From: Epiperipatus broadwayi
Taxonomy: Eukaryota; Onychophora; Udeonychophora; Euonychophora; Peripatidae
Assembly: GCA_028023455.1 (NCBI GenBank)
Contig: JAQFVV010006313.1
Location: 477,519 to 541,518 of the forward strand
DNA length: 64,000 nucleotides
Reading direction: 5' to 3'
Part shown: positions 35,746 to 49,958 of the stretch, piece by piece
Layout of the letters: each line of letters begins with the position of its first letter
Position numbering within the stretch: the first letter of the stretch is position 1
Notes under the pieces: model-generated
What the model saw: the letters and a program-made list of their open reading frames with translations, nothing else
Databases searched by the model: none
What the model was told of the DNA's origin: nothing
Made by a program: the position numbers and the translations under genes

Positions 35746-35826
<81 letters not shown>
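35746..35826. repeat. (TA)n microsatellite inside the LINE
   Basis: About 80 bases of pure TA interrupting the post-RT region, so it grew after insertion. Confidence 0.95.
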
Positions 35827-35830
<4 letters not shown>

Positions 35831-36840
35831 AACATTATATTGAGTGTGATCTAATTTATGATAATATCAAGGAAAATGGTTTACTGCTTAAGCTAAAACA
35901 GTATCATTAGCAACAAGGAAATATAAATACAAATGGAGAAATATGGACCATTTAGTTTGCAAGTTGTGCAAGGAAGACATGAAAAATTTTAGGTGTTTGT
36001 TAATTGAATGTAAATGTTTAAAGCAGAAATGGTACAAATAATGAAGTTATGGAGAATAAATATAAACAAAGTGATTATACAAAAAGTAGGTTTTGGGTTA
36101 TTATGCTGGGTTTAGAAAAAGATAACAGGAATTTAGATATAAATGCAACAGAATGGATAAAGATAATGTTGTCGAAATGGGATGGAGCAGGATAGAGAAG
36201 AATATTGAAAAAATTAGAGTGGAGAATGAAAAGGGGAGATATGGTGGCTAACGGGTTTCTTTGGGCATAGTGGCTGATATATTCCTGACTCTGAGAAGAA
36301 AGAAGTCATAGTCCATTGCATTGCATTATTTCCACTTAAAAATGAAAAGTTAATATAATGATTCAAATTAAACATTATATTTTGAACTTCTTGCTTGGAC
36401 GATAAATGAGAATTATTGGGTAACAAGATAAAACAAATTATTTTTAAACATGTGATAATCTGATTTATTTTGTTTAAATACATTGTTATCCAAATCTAAT
36501 GATTTGATGATCTTTATGAATTAGACATGTTATGGAGTGCAAAGTTATCATAAAGACATGCAATCCATTGTAAAACAAATAAAATGTTTATTTTTAAAGA
36601 AAGTTATCTATATTTAACACCCAAATCGGCAAAGTGGCAGGTTGACTCTAGCGATTTTATTAATCGGTTGATATTTTTCTAGCATGCTACTGAGAATAAT
36701 TTTCATTTTTGGTCAATTATTATCCACTGCATTATTTGTCTTAAATTTAGTTGAACAACCTACACTGTATTATATTTATTTATTTCTTTTACAATACTAA
36801 TACTTCAGTCACTATCATTGGAAACATGTTGCAATAATAA

Positions 36841-37010
36841 GTCAAGCGTTATTAGCCGAGAGGTCAGAGAAGCCGCCTTGTAAGCAAGTAGTTGTTTGCA
36901 GACAGTTGTTGCGGGTTCGCCTCCCGGCCGATGCTATGACGTGAAAAAAAAGTTTTAATTAGATACATAAGGCGAAGTGTCCAAAATAATTTGATCGATG
37001 GTAATAGTAA
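36841..37010 (+). repeat. tRNA-derived SINE or tRNA pseudogene
   Basis: A-box-like TTAGCCGAGAGGTCAGAG (36852-36869) and B-box-like GGGTTCGCCTCCCG (36913-36926), with GCCTTGTAAGC between them giving an anticodon-like TGT. The bases GCGTTAT before and CCGATGC after do not pair as an acceptor stem, and 28 extra bases fill the variable region. A run of A follows at 36943. This fits a SINE head better than a working tRNA gene. The GC content is far above the surroundings. Confidence 0.55.
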
Positions 37011-37930
37011 ATGTAAAAATTATTTTCAAAGATATGTTGTTCCTTATTTAACGGTTGCAGTAATAAGAGAATGTAGCCACTTGTTCATAGAGTAGATTCG
37101 AAAGACATGATGAACAGTCTGTAAGTAAAAATGAAAATACCACCCACATTTTTTTTATATTTTAAAAAAAAATAAAATGAAAATCAAAATGACAAAAATT
37201 AATCCAAAAGTTTATAGCTTTTTTTTCTTTTACAACACTTCCCCTTATATTTCTTAAAAAGTAATATGTTATTTTTCTTAACTGTTTATATAAATTTCAT
37301 TCTAATAGACTACAGTCAAATGAGTTTACGTGTAAGTGATTTTGAATGAATTATTGTTATTATTATTATTACTGATACTACTTTAACAATTTCAGCTATT
37401 GGTGGTTTTATGTTATTTGTAACAGCATAAAACGGTTTTTGATTAACATCACTTCAGGTGACTTTTTGAAAACTGTTCTGAGTTTTAATAAGTTTTTCTA
37501 TTTTATTGTGTTAGAAAAAGGCTCAATCGACTTCACAGAATAAAATTAGATTTTAATGATTTCACTGAAGCTTTTTAAGTGTTAGGCTATTAATTGAAGT
37601 TTCATATTTATTATTGAGAAATATTTAAAAGTAAAAATGAAAAAAAAAAGTATTTAATCTAAATCCATTTCCCAATAGATTTTTATTTTTTTTAATTTCA
37701 ATTAGTTTTTTTTTAGGTTTTTTTTTTTTTTTTCTTTATTCTTTTATTAAAATTGTAATATTTCAATCATTAAAACACTGCTTGAAAACTTCAACTGGTT
37801 TAATTTAATGGCTTTTTAAATATAATTTTTTTATTAATTTTATATAATAATTTTAAATATAAAATTTTATGAAAATACTATTTTTTTTTTAGAATTTCAT
37901 TAAAATTAAAATGATTTTTAAAATTATATA
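37010..37930. other. No gene recognised
   Basis: AT-rich, with T runs around 37710-37735. No ORF above 60 codons. Confidence 0.6.
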
Positions 37931-37939
37931 TATATATAA

Positions 37940-38011
37940 AAACAAAAAAATAAAGACTTATAAATCCAATAAATAATATAATATTTCAACCAGAGGACTG
38001 GTTTTCATCAG
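37940..38011 (-). ncRNA. Hammerhead ribozyme 3' half, PLE type
   Basis: On the minus strand: CTGATGA (38011-38005), helix II AACCAG-TCCT-CTGGTT (six pairs) and GAAA (37987-37984), then TATTATATTATTTATTGG. Core and helix II are intact. I cannot find a 5' helix I strand upstream, where a T/C-rich tract begins, so the motif is probably truncated. The downstream bases (ATTGGATTTATAAGTC) look like a PLE leader. Confidence 0.6.
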
Positions 38012-38059
38012 AAAGAAAAAAAATACACAGTAAAATGGCGATAATCAAAAATTATATAC

Positions 38060-38082
38060 ATATATATATGTGTGTGTGTGTG
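38060..38082. repeat. (TA)n/(TG)n simple repeat
   Basis: TATATATATG followed by TGTGTGTGTG. Confidence 0.9.
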
Positions 38083-39007
38083 ATTTAAACAATATATGCT
38101 GTGATTTAATGCAATTAATAGCTCTAAATATATGAATTTGCAATTCTAAAATGAGAATGAGTAATTTAATGAAAATGTTATTCTAATTTTTACATATAAT
38201 TACAATCTCAGCTCAGTGATTCAAGCCATGTAAACATAATGAAGATGGTGGTGAATGCAACCATATTGTGCATCTACCTCCAGCAATAGCAAGAGATTGT
38301 CTTTTATCATTTTATTTATTTTTAAAATGGTAATTATTTTTAATTATATAGGATTAAAAATTTTATATTAGAAACCAGAAGTAAAAAAATATAATCCAAT
38401 GTAAAATTATTAGGCAAAAAACTGGAGTCAGTGTTAAGGTAGATATTAAGTAATAATAGGATTATAAATTAAGTCATATAAAATTAAAGTATTTATAGTA
38501 ACTTCTCTGTTTCTATGCAATGGTCAGATAGCATCAATGTTTGCATGAGTCATCCTTTTACTATGAAATTCATTAGTGAATCAAGATTTTGGAATTATTT
38601 TGTTTAAGAAATTTAAGTAATTCATTTCCAGATATGTGTGCATGAATTTCTTTATATTGTAATAATTACAAGAGTTAAAGATGGATTTGTGTATATTGTC
38701 AGACTCAGAAATTGTATTCAACTCCAATTTTGTATAATATCTGATTTTTCTGAAAACCAGCAAGAGAATGAGAAACTCCATAAGATTTTAAAAAAAAAAA
38801 AACATTTTAATTGAATTTGGACTGCTGTAAATCCAATGAGAATGCACAATTCTGTGAATATCATTGAACAGGAGATTGAGTTGTATGGAAACTATGGTAT
38901 TTTTTTGGGATTTTTTTTTTTGTATTTTTGAAGCTCATACTTACTATTTTTTTCCCTATATATAATCACAACTATGATTACTAGTGCTATTACTAATATA
39001 TTACTAT

Positions 39008-39032
39008 GACAATTATTATTATTATTATTATT

Positions 39033-39066
<34 letters not shown>

Positions 39067-39067
39067 A

Positions 39068-39155
<88 letters not shown>
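39008..39155. repeat. (ATT)n/(ATC)n microsatellite at the 3' end of LINE A
   Basis: ATT units, then ~11 ATC units, then ~30 ATT units. On the minus strand this is the (TAA)n tail following the element. Confidence 0.95.
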
Positions 39156-39157
<2 letters not shown>

Positions 39158-41935
39158 GTTTCAATAAAGGCTTTATTGATCTCAATGGTTTACATAAGTT
39201 TACATCTAGAAAATTTGAAATTTAACATACAATGAATAATATTAGGGTAAACACATATAAATGAATTTAGTGGTTACACTTTGTGGTTAATGGACTATAA
39301 CAATATAAAAATTAAACAAGCAAAAATAATCAGAGTTCTAAAGTTTGAGGAGCTTATTCAGTTTTGTCCGCATATCACTTTGAATGTTAGTTGTATGATA
39401 GTTTTTCTTTGCAGCATTCACAGCATTGATGGTTGTTTTAACAATGACCATGTTGCTGCATATAAGTGGGGGTTGGTTATTATTTTATCTCTATTTCGAA
39501 TTTGTAGCAGTTTGTTGCTAAATGTAGCTGGGTGTCATCTGGTGTTATTGCCAATTAAGAAAGTACATTGGGTGCACCAATACGCATATAGAACAAATGT
39601 GGCTGCCCTAATACTAGGTATTGATCTTCCCTGAAAAGCAGCTATTATGTGATTAATGATTGTACCCAGTTTTCTGTAGGTGTTACATATCATCTGCCGT
39701 GTTTGGTTAAGTGCTACACATTGATAAATAAAGTGGTCCAGTGTCTCTTCTGCTCGATGGCAGAGTCCACAGAAGGGGTCAATAGATATATACATTCTTT
39801 TATGATAAAGAAAGTGGGTTGTTGGCAAGGCAATGAGATTGATTTTCATGATAAAATCAAAGTATTTGGGCTCTAGAGCCCATTTTTTATATTCCTTGAG
39901 TAGTCTCTTGTTGTTAATTCCTAGCATAGGTTGTATAACATTAGTATCTGTTTCTCTGTTTATTAAACCATAAATATCCCAGTATGAATACTTATGCAAA
40001 TACTGTTCTGGAATCTTGTCTGTGGTTTTGCATTGGTATATAATGTTGGTGAAAAAAAAACCTTTTGGAGGTGGTCTATCTGTTGGAGTAACTTCTAGCA
40101 AGTGGTTAATTTTGGGGTATTTGGCAAGTATTGTGATTATTGAGTTCCTTAACTTCTGTATATGAAAAACATTGATGTTGTGCAAGCCAAGTCCATTTTT
40201 TATTAGAGGTTAGCTAAATTTTTTTGTGGAAATTGCTACTGTTTTTCTGGCCCAAAGTAGTTTATTATATATGGTTTTAATTTTTGAAATGAACCCCTTT
40301 GAGAATGAAATAACCAGTACATAGTAAGTTATTTTGGTTGTGATAAGCTGGTTAATTAACTGTACTTTGGAATATAGTGAAAGATATGCCTTGGACAAGG
40401 AGTTTATAATTTTTGTGGCTTCTTCTTTAAGTTTATTTTGGATATGACATCTCATTCCTGTAATTCCCATATGAAATGGGAACCCAAGAAAAGAGTTTGG
40501 TTTTGATTTGTAAATTGATGTACAGGGTTTACCAGTGTATAGAGACCAGGCTGTGGTTTTTGCTGGATTAAATGATAATTCATATTTTTGTGAATATTCT
40601 TGTAATATCTTTTGGAGTTGCGGTATTTGTTTTTTTGATGTTAGGAATATGGTAACATCATCCATATAGGCGATGCAAGTAGTGTGCTGTGTTGTGTCTG
40701 GTATCTCGATCCCAGTAAATGCATTTTGTATGCTTTTAATAAGGGGATTGATGTAAAATATAAACAATAGTGAACTAAGAGGGGATCCTTGGGATATAGA
40801 TTTGGTGGGTGTGAAAGATGGTGAGTTTCTTCCATTTAAAGTTATATAAATCTCTCTGTTCAGAAGCAGGTTAGCAATTATATATAGATGTGTTCTAGGA
40901 ATTTCTGTGTCTTTTAGCATTTTTAGAAGTGTGTATATATTGACTGAGTCAAATGCAGCTTCTATGTCAAGCTGCACAACAACGGGTCCGTATTTTTTCC
41001 GCTGTTTTACTGTTGCTAGAATTGCTTTGAAGAATAAAGCTGCTTCTGTTGTTGAAGAGTTTTTCTTTGCATATTGTGCTTCGGAGATAAGTGGCATTAT
41101 ATACGGTTCAATTTCATCTTTAATAATTTTCTCCAGAATTTTGATTGGCAAAGGTCCCATAGATATTGGTCTGAGGTCTGTAATAGGTGGAATAATTGCT
41201 TTCTTTTTATTATAGGGTACTATGGCTATTGGATAGACACCCTCCATGGGTTGAATTTGTTGTGCTAGATGGTTTGCTAACTGACACAAATATTCTGTTG
41301 TGAATTTACTTAGATGCTTTAATACAAACAATGGAACTCCAGGACTACCTGGATGGCAAGCATTTCGAATAGTATTTAGTTTTGTTGTGAAGAGATCTTT
41401 TGTGAATGTGGTTTTTGTCTCTGGTGGGCCAAACAGATTATGTGGTATTTTTTTATATGGTTGTCTTTCTTGTAATTTTTCTTTAAAATATTCAAAAATT
41501 GGCATAATCATATTGTGTCCTGCATATGTTCCACTATTTGTATATAGTGCCATTGGCACTTTTACATCTGGTTGGTTCCCCAGCACCCATCTTATATAAT
41601 CTCTTGTCCAAGTGTGTAGCCTGGTTAGGCATACCTTGCTTTTCTTTATCTTCAGATAGCTTTTGAGTTCTTCACATGCTTTATTGTATGCATGTGTAAG
41701 CTTGAATATATACTGCTGGGTGCAGTGTGATGGGTTAATCATGATTATTCTCTGGTGTAACTGATCTGCCAGAGACAAAAGTCTTGATGGTGGAGGTTGT
41801 TTTTTTGTTATATGGTTAATGTTAAAGGACAACATTCCCATAAATGCTAGATATTTCTTGACCGGGTTCAAAGTCATATCATTGATTTTGTTTAGCATTA
41901 TATAGGTCTCAGAGAACAGAAATTCAGGGGTTGTT
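39156..41935 (-). mobile_element. Non-LTR retrotransposon A, 5'-truncated, in a (TTA)n array
   Basis: A minus-strand element bounded on both sides by (TTA/TAA)n. It holds one near-intact ORF (pseudogene below) and a ~380-base 3' UTR (39156-39534) ending TTTATTGAAACG then (TAA)n. No apurinic endonuclease is visible upstream of the RT because the element begins at the repeat. No restriction-like endonuclease is clear after the zinc finger. Motif style (SQGSPLS, YMDD, LWARK...GLGLHNI) points to the L1/Tx1-like side, but R4/Dong-like elements, some of which target TAA repeats, cannot be excluded. Confidence 0.8.
39535..41898 (-). pseudogene. Reverse transcriptase ORF of LINE A, one in-frame stop
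   Basis: Residues 1-562 run open from 41898 to a TAA at 40212-40210; the same frame then continues (PLIKNGLGLHNINVFHIQ) to TGA at 39537-39535. RT motifs: DLRPIS (241-246), VVQLDIEAAFDSV (307-319), SQGSPLSSLLF (369-379), catalytic YMDD (411-414), LSFNPAKT (441-448) and LGFPF (471-475). After the stop comes a CCHC finger, CGLCHRAEETLDHFIYQC, typical of the region after the RT in non-LTR elements. All catalytic Asp residues are present. A single stop in ~2.3 kb suggests a fairly young insertion. The A-Y-M-D-D form instead of F-A-D-D is notable. Confidence 0.85.
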
Positions 41936-41937
41936 TC

Positions 41938-42245
<308 letters not shown>

Positions 42246-42248
<3 letters not shown>

Positions 42249-43291
42249 AGCTTGTGTAAAGTTTAAGAATAATTCTTCTAATCCATATTGTTGTAATATA
42301 GGAGTACCTCAGGGCAGTATCCTTGCACCATTATTGTTTAACATTTATATTGATGATTTGGGAGAGAGTTTAGAATTTTCGCATATTTTATGTTATGCAG
42401 ATGATTGTAAAATTTTTAGGAATATAAACTCAATTAATGATTGCATATTATTACAAAAAGTTATCAATAGTTTTGTGAAATGGTGTAGAAATAATAAAAT
42501 GGATATTAATATGGATAAGTGTTCAACAGTTTCTTATTCCAAAAAATCTGAAATGATAATTTGTCCTTATTATATTGAAGATCATAATATAAAGTTTGTT
42601 GATACTCAGAAAGACCTTGGAATTATTTTTGCAAGCAATGGATCATTTCATCATCATATTGAAAATGTAGTAAATAAGGATTTTAAAATTATGGGTGCAA
42701 TTTTAAGGCATGGTAGACAATTTAGTAGTTTTATAAAATATAAATTGTTTCTCTCTTTGGTTTTGCCAATTTTAGAATATGGATCTGTCGTTTGGAATCC
42801 CAGTTCCAAACGAGATATTATCAAAATTCAATTGGTTTATGACAAATTTTCTAAGTACATTAAATTAAAAGACCATTATCTATCCCTATCCATTAGAAGA
42901 AAAATGAGAGATCTTAAAATTTTATATAATCTTGTGAATCAAAAAATTATATTAACTAACAAAATTTCAAATATTGCTTTTAATAATTGTTTACATAAAA
43001 CACGTACATTTACTTTATTTTATATTAAGGTTTGTCGCTCTAACATATTAAAATTTTCACCTTTGCTTCGTTTGCCTAATACCTATAATCATGATTTTAT
43101 TAATGAAAATATTTTTTCTTTAGACTTTAAAAAATTTGTTACTTATCTTGTAAAAAAGTATGGCATATAATTATATTATTTTCATCATTTTTACTCATTT
43201 ATGTATATTATTTATGTATATTATTGTATAGTTATTATAGTGCAATTCTGTAATTGGCTTAATGCTGTAGTTTTGTACGGTAAATAAATTG
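42246..43291 (+). mobile_element. Non-LTR retrotransposon B, 5'-truncated
   Basis: A plus-strand element. It starts inside the RT domain at the (TTA)n edge, has an open frame to 43170, a 3' UTR of ~120 bases and the end GTAAATAAATTGAA joined to (TTA)n. Short 3' UTRs and trinucleotide tails are typical of Jockey/I/CR1-type elements. It faces away from LINE A. Confidence 0.85.
42247..43170 (+). CDS. C-terminal reverse transcriptase of LINE B (partial, open)
   Basis: An uninterrupted frame of ~307 codons after the microsatellite. It starts within the segment before RT motif B (ACVKFKNNSSNPYCCNI), then GVPQGSILAPLLFNIYIDDL (motif B), CYADDCKIF (motif C with both catalytic Asp), DKCSTVSYSKK (motif D) and KDLGIIF (motif E). 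The C-terminal part contains LEYGSVVWNPSSKRDI and DLKILYNLVN, as in Jockey/I/CR1-like polymerases. Fingers, motif A and endonuclease are missing, so it cannot work alone. Any start codon inside the repeat is meaningless. The absence of stops suggests a recent insertion. Confidence 0.85.
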
Positions 43292-45651
<2,360 letters not shown>

Positions 45652-45659
45652 AATTCAAA

Positions 45660-46220
45660 AACTTAAAATAAACCTCATTTAAGATGCAAATGTAACTACT
45701 TCTGAAAGCATACTAATAAATAAACAATTATAACTGTCAAACTGCACTGAAACTATATATTATTATATAATCAAGTAAATACACAAGGTTGTATAGATTT
45801 ATAAACAAATGCAAATGCATGAAAGCATTCAATAGCTAAACAATACCAATATCAATAATAATCAACAACCTCAATCTATTGTCAAGGCAATCCTATTATA
45901 AATAATTAAAGTTGGATACTCTTTTTATCTGTAGATAAACATGTTTGTGTAATCACTAAAAATTGTAACTTGGCTAAAGAGAGAAAAATTATTAATTCAA
46001 AGAAATGTAGAAAAAAAAACTTATTGAGCAGTCAAATATAATCTATTCTAAAGGCATACTAACAATATAAAATAACAAGTTACCCATTAAAAATATATAT
46101 CTAAATTTGGAATTATGATAATGTTATGTAATAACAATAATATGTAAATGAAATAGAAGTGCATTTAAGTTCATTATAATAATTATCAACTGAAATTTCT
46201 GCAGACAGAAATTAAAACAT
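45660..46220. other. No gene recognised
   Basis: AT-rich, no ORF above 60 codons. Confidence 0.6.
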
Positions 46221-46703
46221 ATTACAAGATTTTCCAAGAGGTGTATACATTAGTATTGCAGATTGTCTACTTATTATAAAATTTTTAAATTGGTATATAA
46301 AATTGTCCTTTAAATGTTTCTCTTTATATACTATCTTTCTTAATTTAATATTCATAAAAAAAAAAATGAATGAAATATTGAAAAATTTTGATATGCAATA
46401 TTTTGAGGTAATGTAATATGGAAAAATAACTATACACAAAAACATATATGAATCATATTTGAATTCTGAATGAAATCTGCAATTTTGCCTAGTGCACTTT
46501 TGACTAAATTATATTAGTCATATACATAGCAAATGACAGAGTAGAGCAGATTTCTGGCTTTATTTAAGGTATGTGAAAGAGTGATTAGCATAATTGAATG
46601 ACTAAATATTTGTTTAAGTAAACAAATTTGTAGAGAGAGGAATGCAGGAGTCTTTCTTGTAAATAAAATCTTTACCTCTAACAATGTCCCAAGCATCTTT
46701 CAG

Positions 46704-46952
46704 TTATTGTGTAGCCTTAAAACGTTTAAGAATAAATTGTTTTATGCAAATTACAGTTGAATTTGCCGACAGTGTTCTTAAAGATTTGAATTGATAAGGT
46801 GTGTGGAATAGAGCCATAAATATCAGTGATGAATAATAATGTAAAAGGATGCTGTTCATTGAGTTGTATATTTTTGAATTGAGATAGGCATTCAAATAAA
46901 GAGTTAAAGGTAAATCAGCCAAAACTGAATTGATCACTAAGCCACTGACCAA
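46704..46952 (-). pseudogene. RT-like fragment, left arm of P3
   Basis: In one minus-strand frame the arm reads QWLSDQF, then SQFKNIQLNEQH, and ITDIYGSIPHTLSIQI. These match the plus-strand reading of the right arm. Other frames are open by chance. It is a broken copy of the same element in the opposite orientation. Confidence 0.45.
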
Positions 46953-47429
46953 TAATTTTAGGGTCTTATTGTAGCAGACACCTTAAAGTTTATCATTAAG
47001 TGAAAAAGGGCATACTATCTTGTGTAAGGTGTAAATAACATTCCATGGGACATATTTAACAAGCAAGACAAGGTGTGGATGAAATATGTTGACTCCACCA
47101 AACTATATCTATAACTTAATAACATAATATGCATTAAAGAAGATAAATGAAACCAATTTATTTTGTTTCCCAGCATAGATTTTGCTATAGGAATGCACAT
47201 TCAGATCACCAAATTAAAATTGAAGATTGATTCATATATTCTTAAAAGGTTCAAGTATACATTTATTTCCACTGTTCTGTATAAGTTTTACAACAACATG
47301 TTTTCCAAGTGTTACTATTTTAATATCAACCCATTTACCTCATCTCCACCTCAATTATAAATTAATATTAAGCTAGACAAGGTAGAACACCCTCTTTACT
47401 TAATGATGTACTTAGGGGACACTTACTAC

Positions 47430-47700
47430 TATAAGGTATTCCAAATGATGAGTCAGTGGTTTAGTGATCAATTTGTTTCTGGTCAATGCACCCTTAAGTC
47501 TACATTTAAATGTGTATCTCAAATCAAAAATATATAATTCAAAGAACAACATTTATTGGCCTCATTAGATATCACCAAGCTTTATGTCTCCATTCCACAC
47601 ATTTTATCAATTCAATTAATTGAGGAAACTCTCAGCAAAATCAAACATAATGCATATAAAACAGGATTAATTCTTAAATGTTTATATTGGCTACACAATA
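47430..47700 (+). pseudogene. RT-like fragment, right arm of P3
   Basis: The plus strand reads MMSQWFSDQFVSGQCTLKS, then (past a stop) KEQHLLASLDITKLYVSIPH, and LSIQLIEETLSKI. S-L-D-I-T-x-L-Y-x-S-I-P-H resembles the palm motif A of Penelope-like or R4-like reverse transcriptases. Downstream are further stops (HNN then stop). Too short to name a clade. Confidence 0.5.
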
Positions 47701-48099
47701 ACTGAAAGAGGCTTATCACATAAAGAGAGATAAAAATGCTTTTAACAAAAAAGACTCCTTCATTCCTCTCTCTAAAAAATGGCTTACTTAAGCAAATAAT
47801 CAGCCATTTGATTATGGTAATCACCCTTTCACATTCCTTTAATAAAGCCAGAAATTCTCTCCCATCTGTAAATTGCCATGATCATGACTAATATAATAGT
47901 TAAAAGTGCACTAAGCAAATATTGTGACTTCATTCAGATTTTATGTGTATCTTATGTATGTTTTTGTGTATTATGATTTTTCCATAAAAATTAAACAAAT
48001 AATTTTTATAAACCATTTCAAAGATTGTATTATAAATAAAGAATCTACAAACACTGATATACTCATTTCTTGAAATATCATGATATCTGCTTCCTTTTT

Positions 48100-49560
48100 T
48101 GGTTTTGTGTACTGACTTCAGTTCATAATGACTACAACATATTTATAAGTACTTCTGATTAATTTATATTTTATTATTGTTATCATTTACCATTATTATT
48201 TTATATTTAAACTGTTGCAATGAGTTTATCTCAAAACAGTATATATATGCTTTTCAATAATTTGATCTATGTCAATTAAATGCCATATTTTGTTTTTCCA
48301 TCAGTATAAATACTGTTATTAAAATAAATATGTGAAATAAGTTATTAATAATTAATATAAGTAAAAAAATCCTCTAAATCCAAAATATGAATAAGATAAA
48401 CTAGGACATATGCTGTATTGGTTAATTGAAGAGATTCCAGTTTCAGAAAAAATAATAATAATAATAAATTCATATATTTATAGCTTAATTATTATTCAGT
48501 GTATAATATATTTTCATTATTAAAAATATTTTAATTTTAAAACTAATATGTTTGAATATAAAAATAAAAAAAACAATAAGTCATTATTGAATAGGATTAG
48601 AGTTAAGCAATCCATTCAATCAAGCTGTGGACGTACATCAGAAATCTAGATATTAAATTTGCATTTTCGCCCTCTAGTGAGAAATTTTACTATCATTTTT
48701 TACTACTTTAAAATTACATATATATTTTTTCCCTAATATTTTAATTTCAAAAAAATTCAAAAGACATCATAATAATTGAATAAATGAGAATTTCAAATTA
48801 TCTGAAATCACATGTCGATATCTATTGATTGTATATTAGTAGATCACAAACATTGTGAGATTACTTAGAAAAAAACATTGATAGTCTAAAAACCTAATAT
48901 TTTGGAAAGTTTATGATTGCTTTTGTGTCATAATTGTATAATAATTATTAAAAATCAATATATATATATATTATTACATATTTATTTTTTTAGAGAAATG
49001 TTTTAATTTTAAATATAAAATAATATATTCTTCTGTGTAATGTTACCATAGAGATTATAGTCACATGAAATGCAATTGTCTAGAAATTGTTACTCAAAAG
49101 ACTGATATAACATGTTGTGATATCATAAAAATTACAAACAAAAATAATTTTAAAGCACAAATTGATAGATTTATTAGATATTAAAAATAACTTATTCAGA
49201 TTTTAAAATAAATATCAAACAAAGAAGATTTTCTTCATTTTGGAAATTGAATTTATTCCACCTTAATGCTGTTACAGCACTTTGTTTTGATTAAACTTTA
49301 ATTTTTAAAATAATTCCCAAAATCAAATGTAATTTTTTAAAATATTTATTTCATTTCTAAACAAAAATATCTATCAAATGATATCAAATTTATCATATTC
49401 TGATAAATAATAATGGTTTAATGTTAAAGTGAAAGTTGAAAGCTTAAATCTAAATGAGAACAAAGATATCTGACAAAATGTTAGCATAGTGCAAGAGGAT
49501 CAATAGATTTAAAACACCAAATCTTTTAAATGTCAAGAACCAATATACAAATTATTTAAT
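48100..49560. other. No gene recognised
   Basis: AT-rich; simple repeats only (for example TAATAATAATAA near 48455 and TA near 48959). Confidence 0.6.
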
Positions 49561-49958
49561 TACATAATAACTGAAACATAGGCTTATTATATACCTGTGT
49601 CTATATATGTAATATAGGGTATATGAGCACAGACTTAGAGAGGACCCATCACTCGCCACTCTATCTAATAACACTGATACACCCAAACACATATATGCTG
49701 AAAAGATAAATTATCACCAATATACATATTTCATGCTAAAGCAGCAATCATCAGTTTGTCCAGTTTATCATCTGCCACACATATATACTATAAGTGCTCA
49801 GATATATATTAAGATAGACAATCTTAGTTTAGCATGAAATACATATATTGGTGATTATTTATCTTTTCAGCATATATATGCTTGAGTGTATCAGTGTTAT
49901 TATATAGAGTGGAGAGTGATGGGTCATCTGAAAGTCTGTGCTCATATACCCTTTATTA
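49561..49958. repeat. Fold-back of two ribozyme-repeat copies (P4)
   Basis: The left half (minus strand, 49561-49785) starts from the GCCTATGTTTCAGTTATT-like end. The right half (plus, 49790-49958) ends GTGCTCATATACCCT. Both contain GATAAATTATCACC or GGTGATTATTTATC, AGTGTTATTA and AGTCTGTGCTCATATACC or complements. Same family as 57374-58299, joined tail to tail or head to head after truncation. Confidence 0.85.
49715..49760 (-). ncRNA. Hammerhead module in P4 left half
   Basis: On the minus strand: ACAAA (one mismatch in helix I), CTGATGA, helix II TGCT-GCTTT-AGCA, GAAA intact, TATGTAT helix III, A as cleavage-site base, TTGGT. All core bases are present. The other half of P4 has lost CTGATGA. 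Confidence 0.65.

Larger units (their letters stand above)
31715..36260 (+). mobile_element. Degenerate non-LTR retrotransposon (CR1/L2-like layout)
   Basis: A roughly 4.5-kb plus-strand element. ORF1 is a PHD-like finger (31779-31970) followed by a Lys/Glu-rich coiled coil (~32130-32300). ORF2 begins near 32950 with VKIGYLNIQ and carries an APE endonuclease (VETHLREEE ~33060; FHSIDYVLV ~33500; SDHSFLII ~33590). The reverse transcriptase follows: NNYRPIAVMEVLCKVF ~34407, GEMQGGFQ ~34511, SFIDIEKAYGRVN ~34620, SPILFLLYL ~34812, GLLFADYIYFLV ~34912-34965. Motif C is FADY rather than FADD. Many stops break every ORF and a (TA)n has grown at 35746-35826. A PHD finger in ORF1 is typical of CR1/L2-type elements; the exact clade is not settled. 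Confidence 0.75.
46230..48100. repeat. Palindrome P3 with RT-like remnants in both arms
   Basis: Inverted arms meet near 47200. Anchors: CTTTCAGTTATTGTGTAGCC at 46697-46716 against its inverse at ~47690-47710; AGTGCACTTTTGACT at 46492 against AGTCAAAAGTGCACT-like sequence at ~47905; TTGATCACTAAGCCACTGAC at ~46931 against ~47450-47470 inverted; TATGTTTTTGTGTAT-like sequence at both outer ends. The arms differ by many substitutions. Confidence 0.8.

Noticed and set aside
36841-36935. Functional tRNA-Thr(TGT)
   Set aside because: The acceptor stem does not pair and the variable region is far too long.
39281-41599. Plus-strand ORFs opposite LINE A
   Set aside because: Antisense shadows of the reverse transcriptase ORF; they show no motifs of their own.
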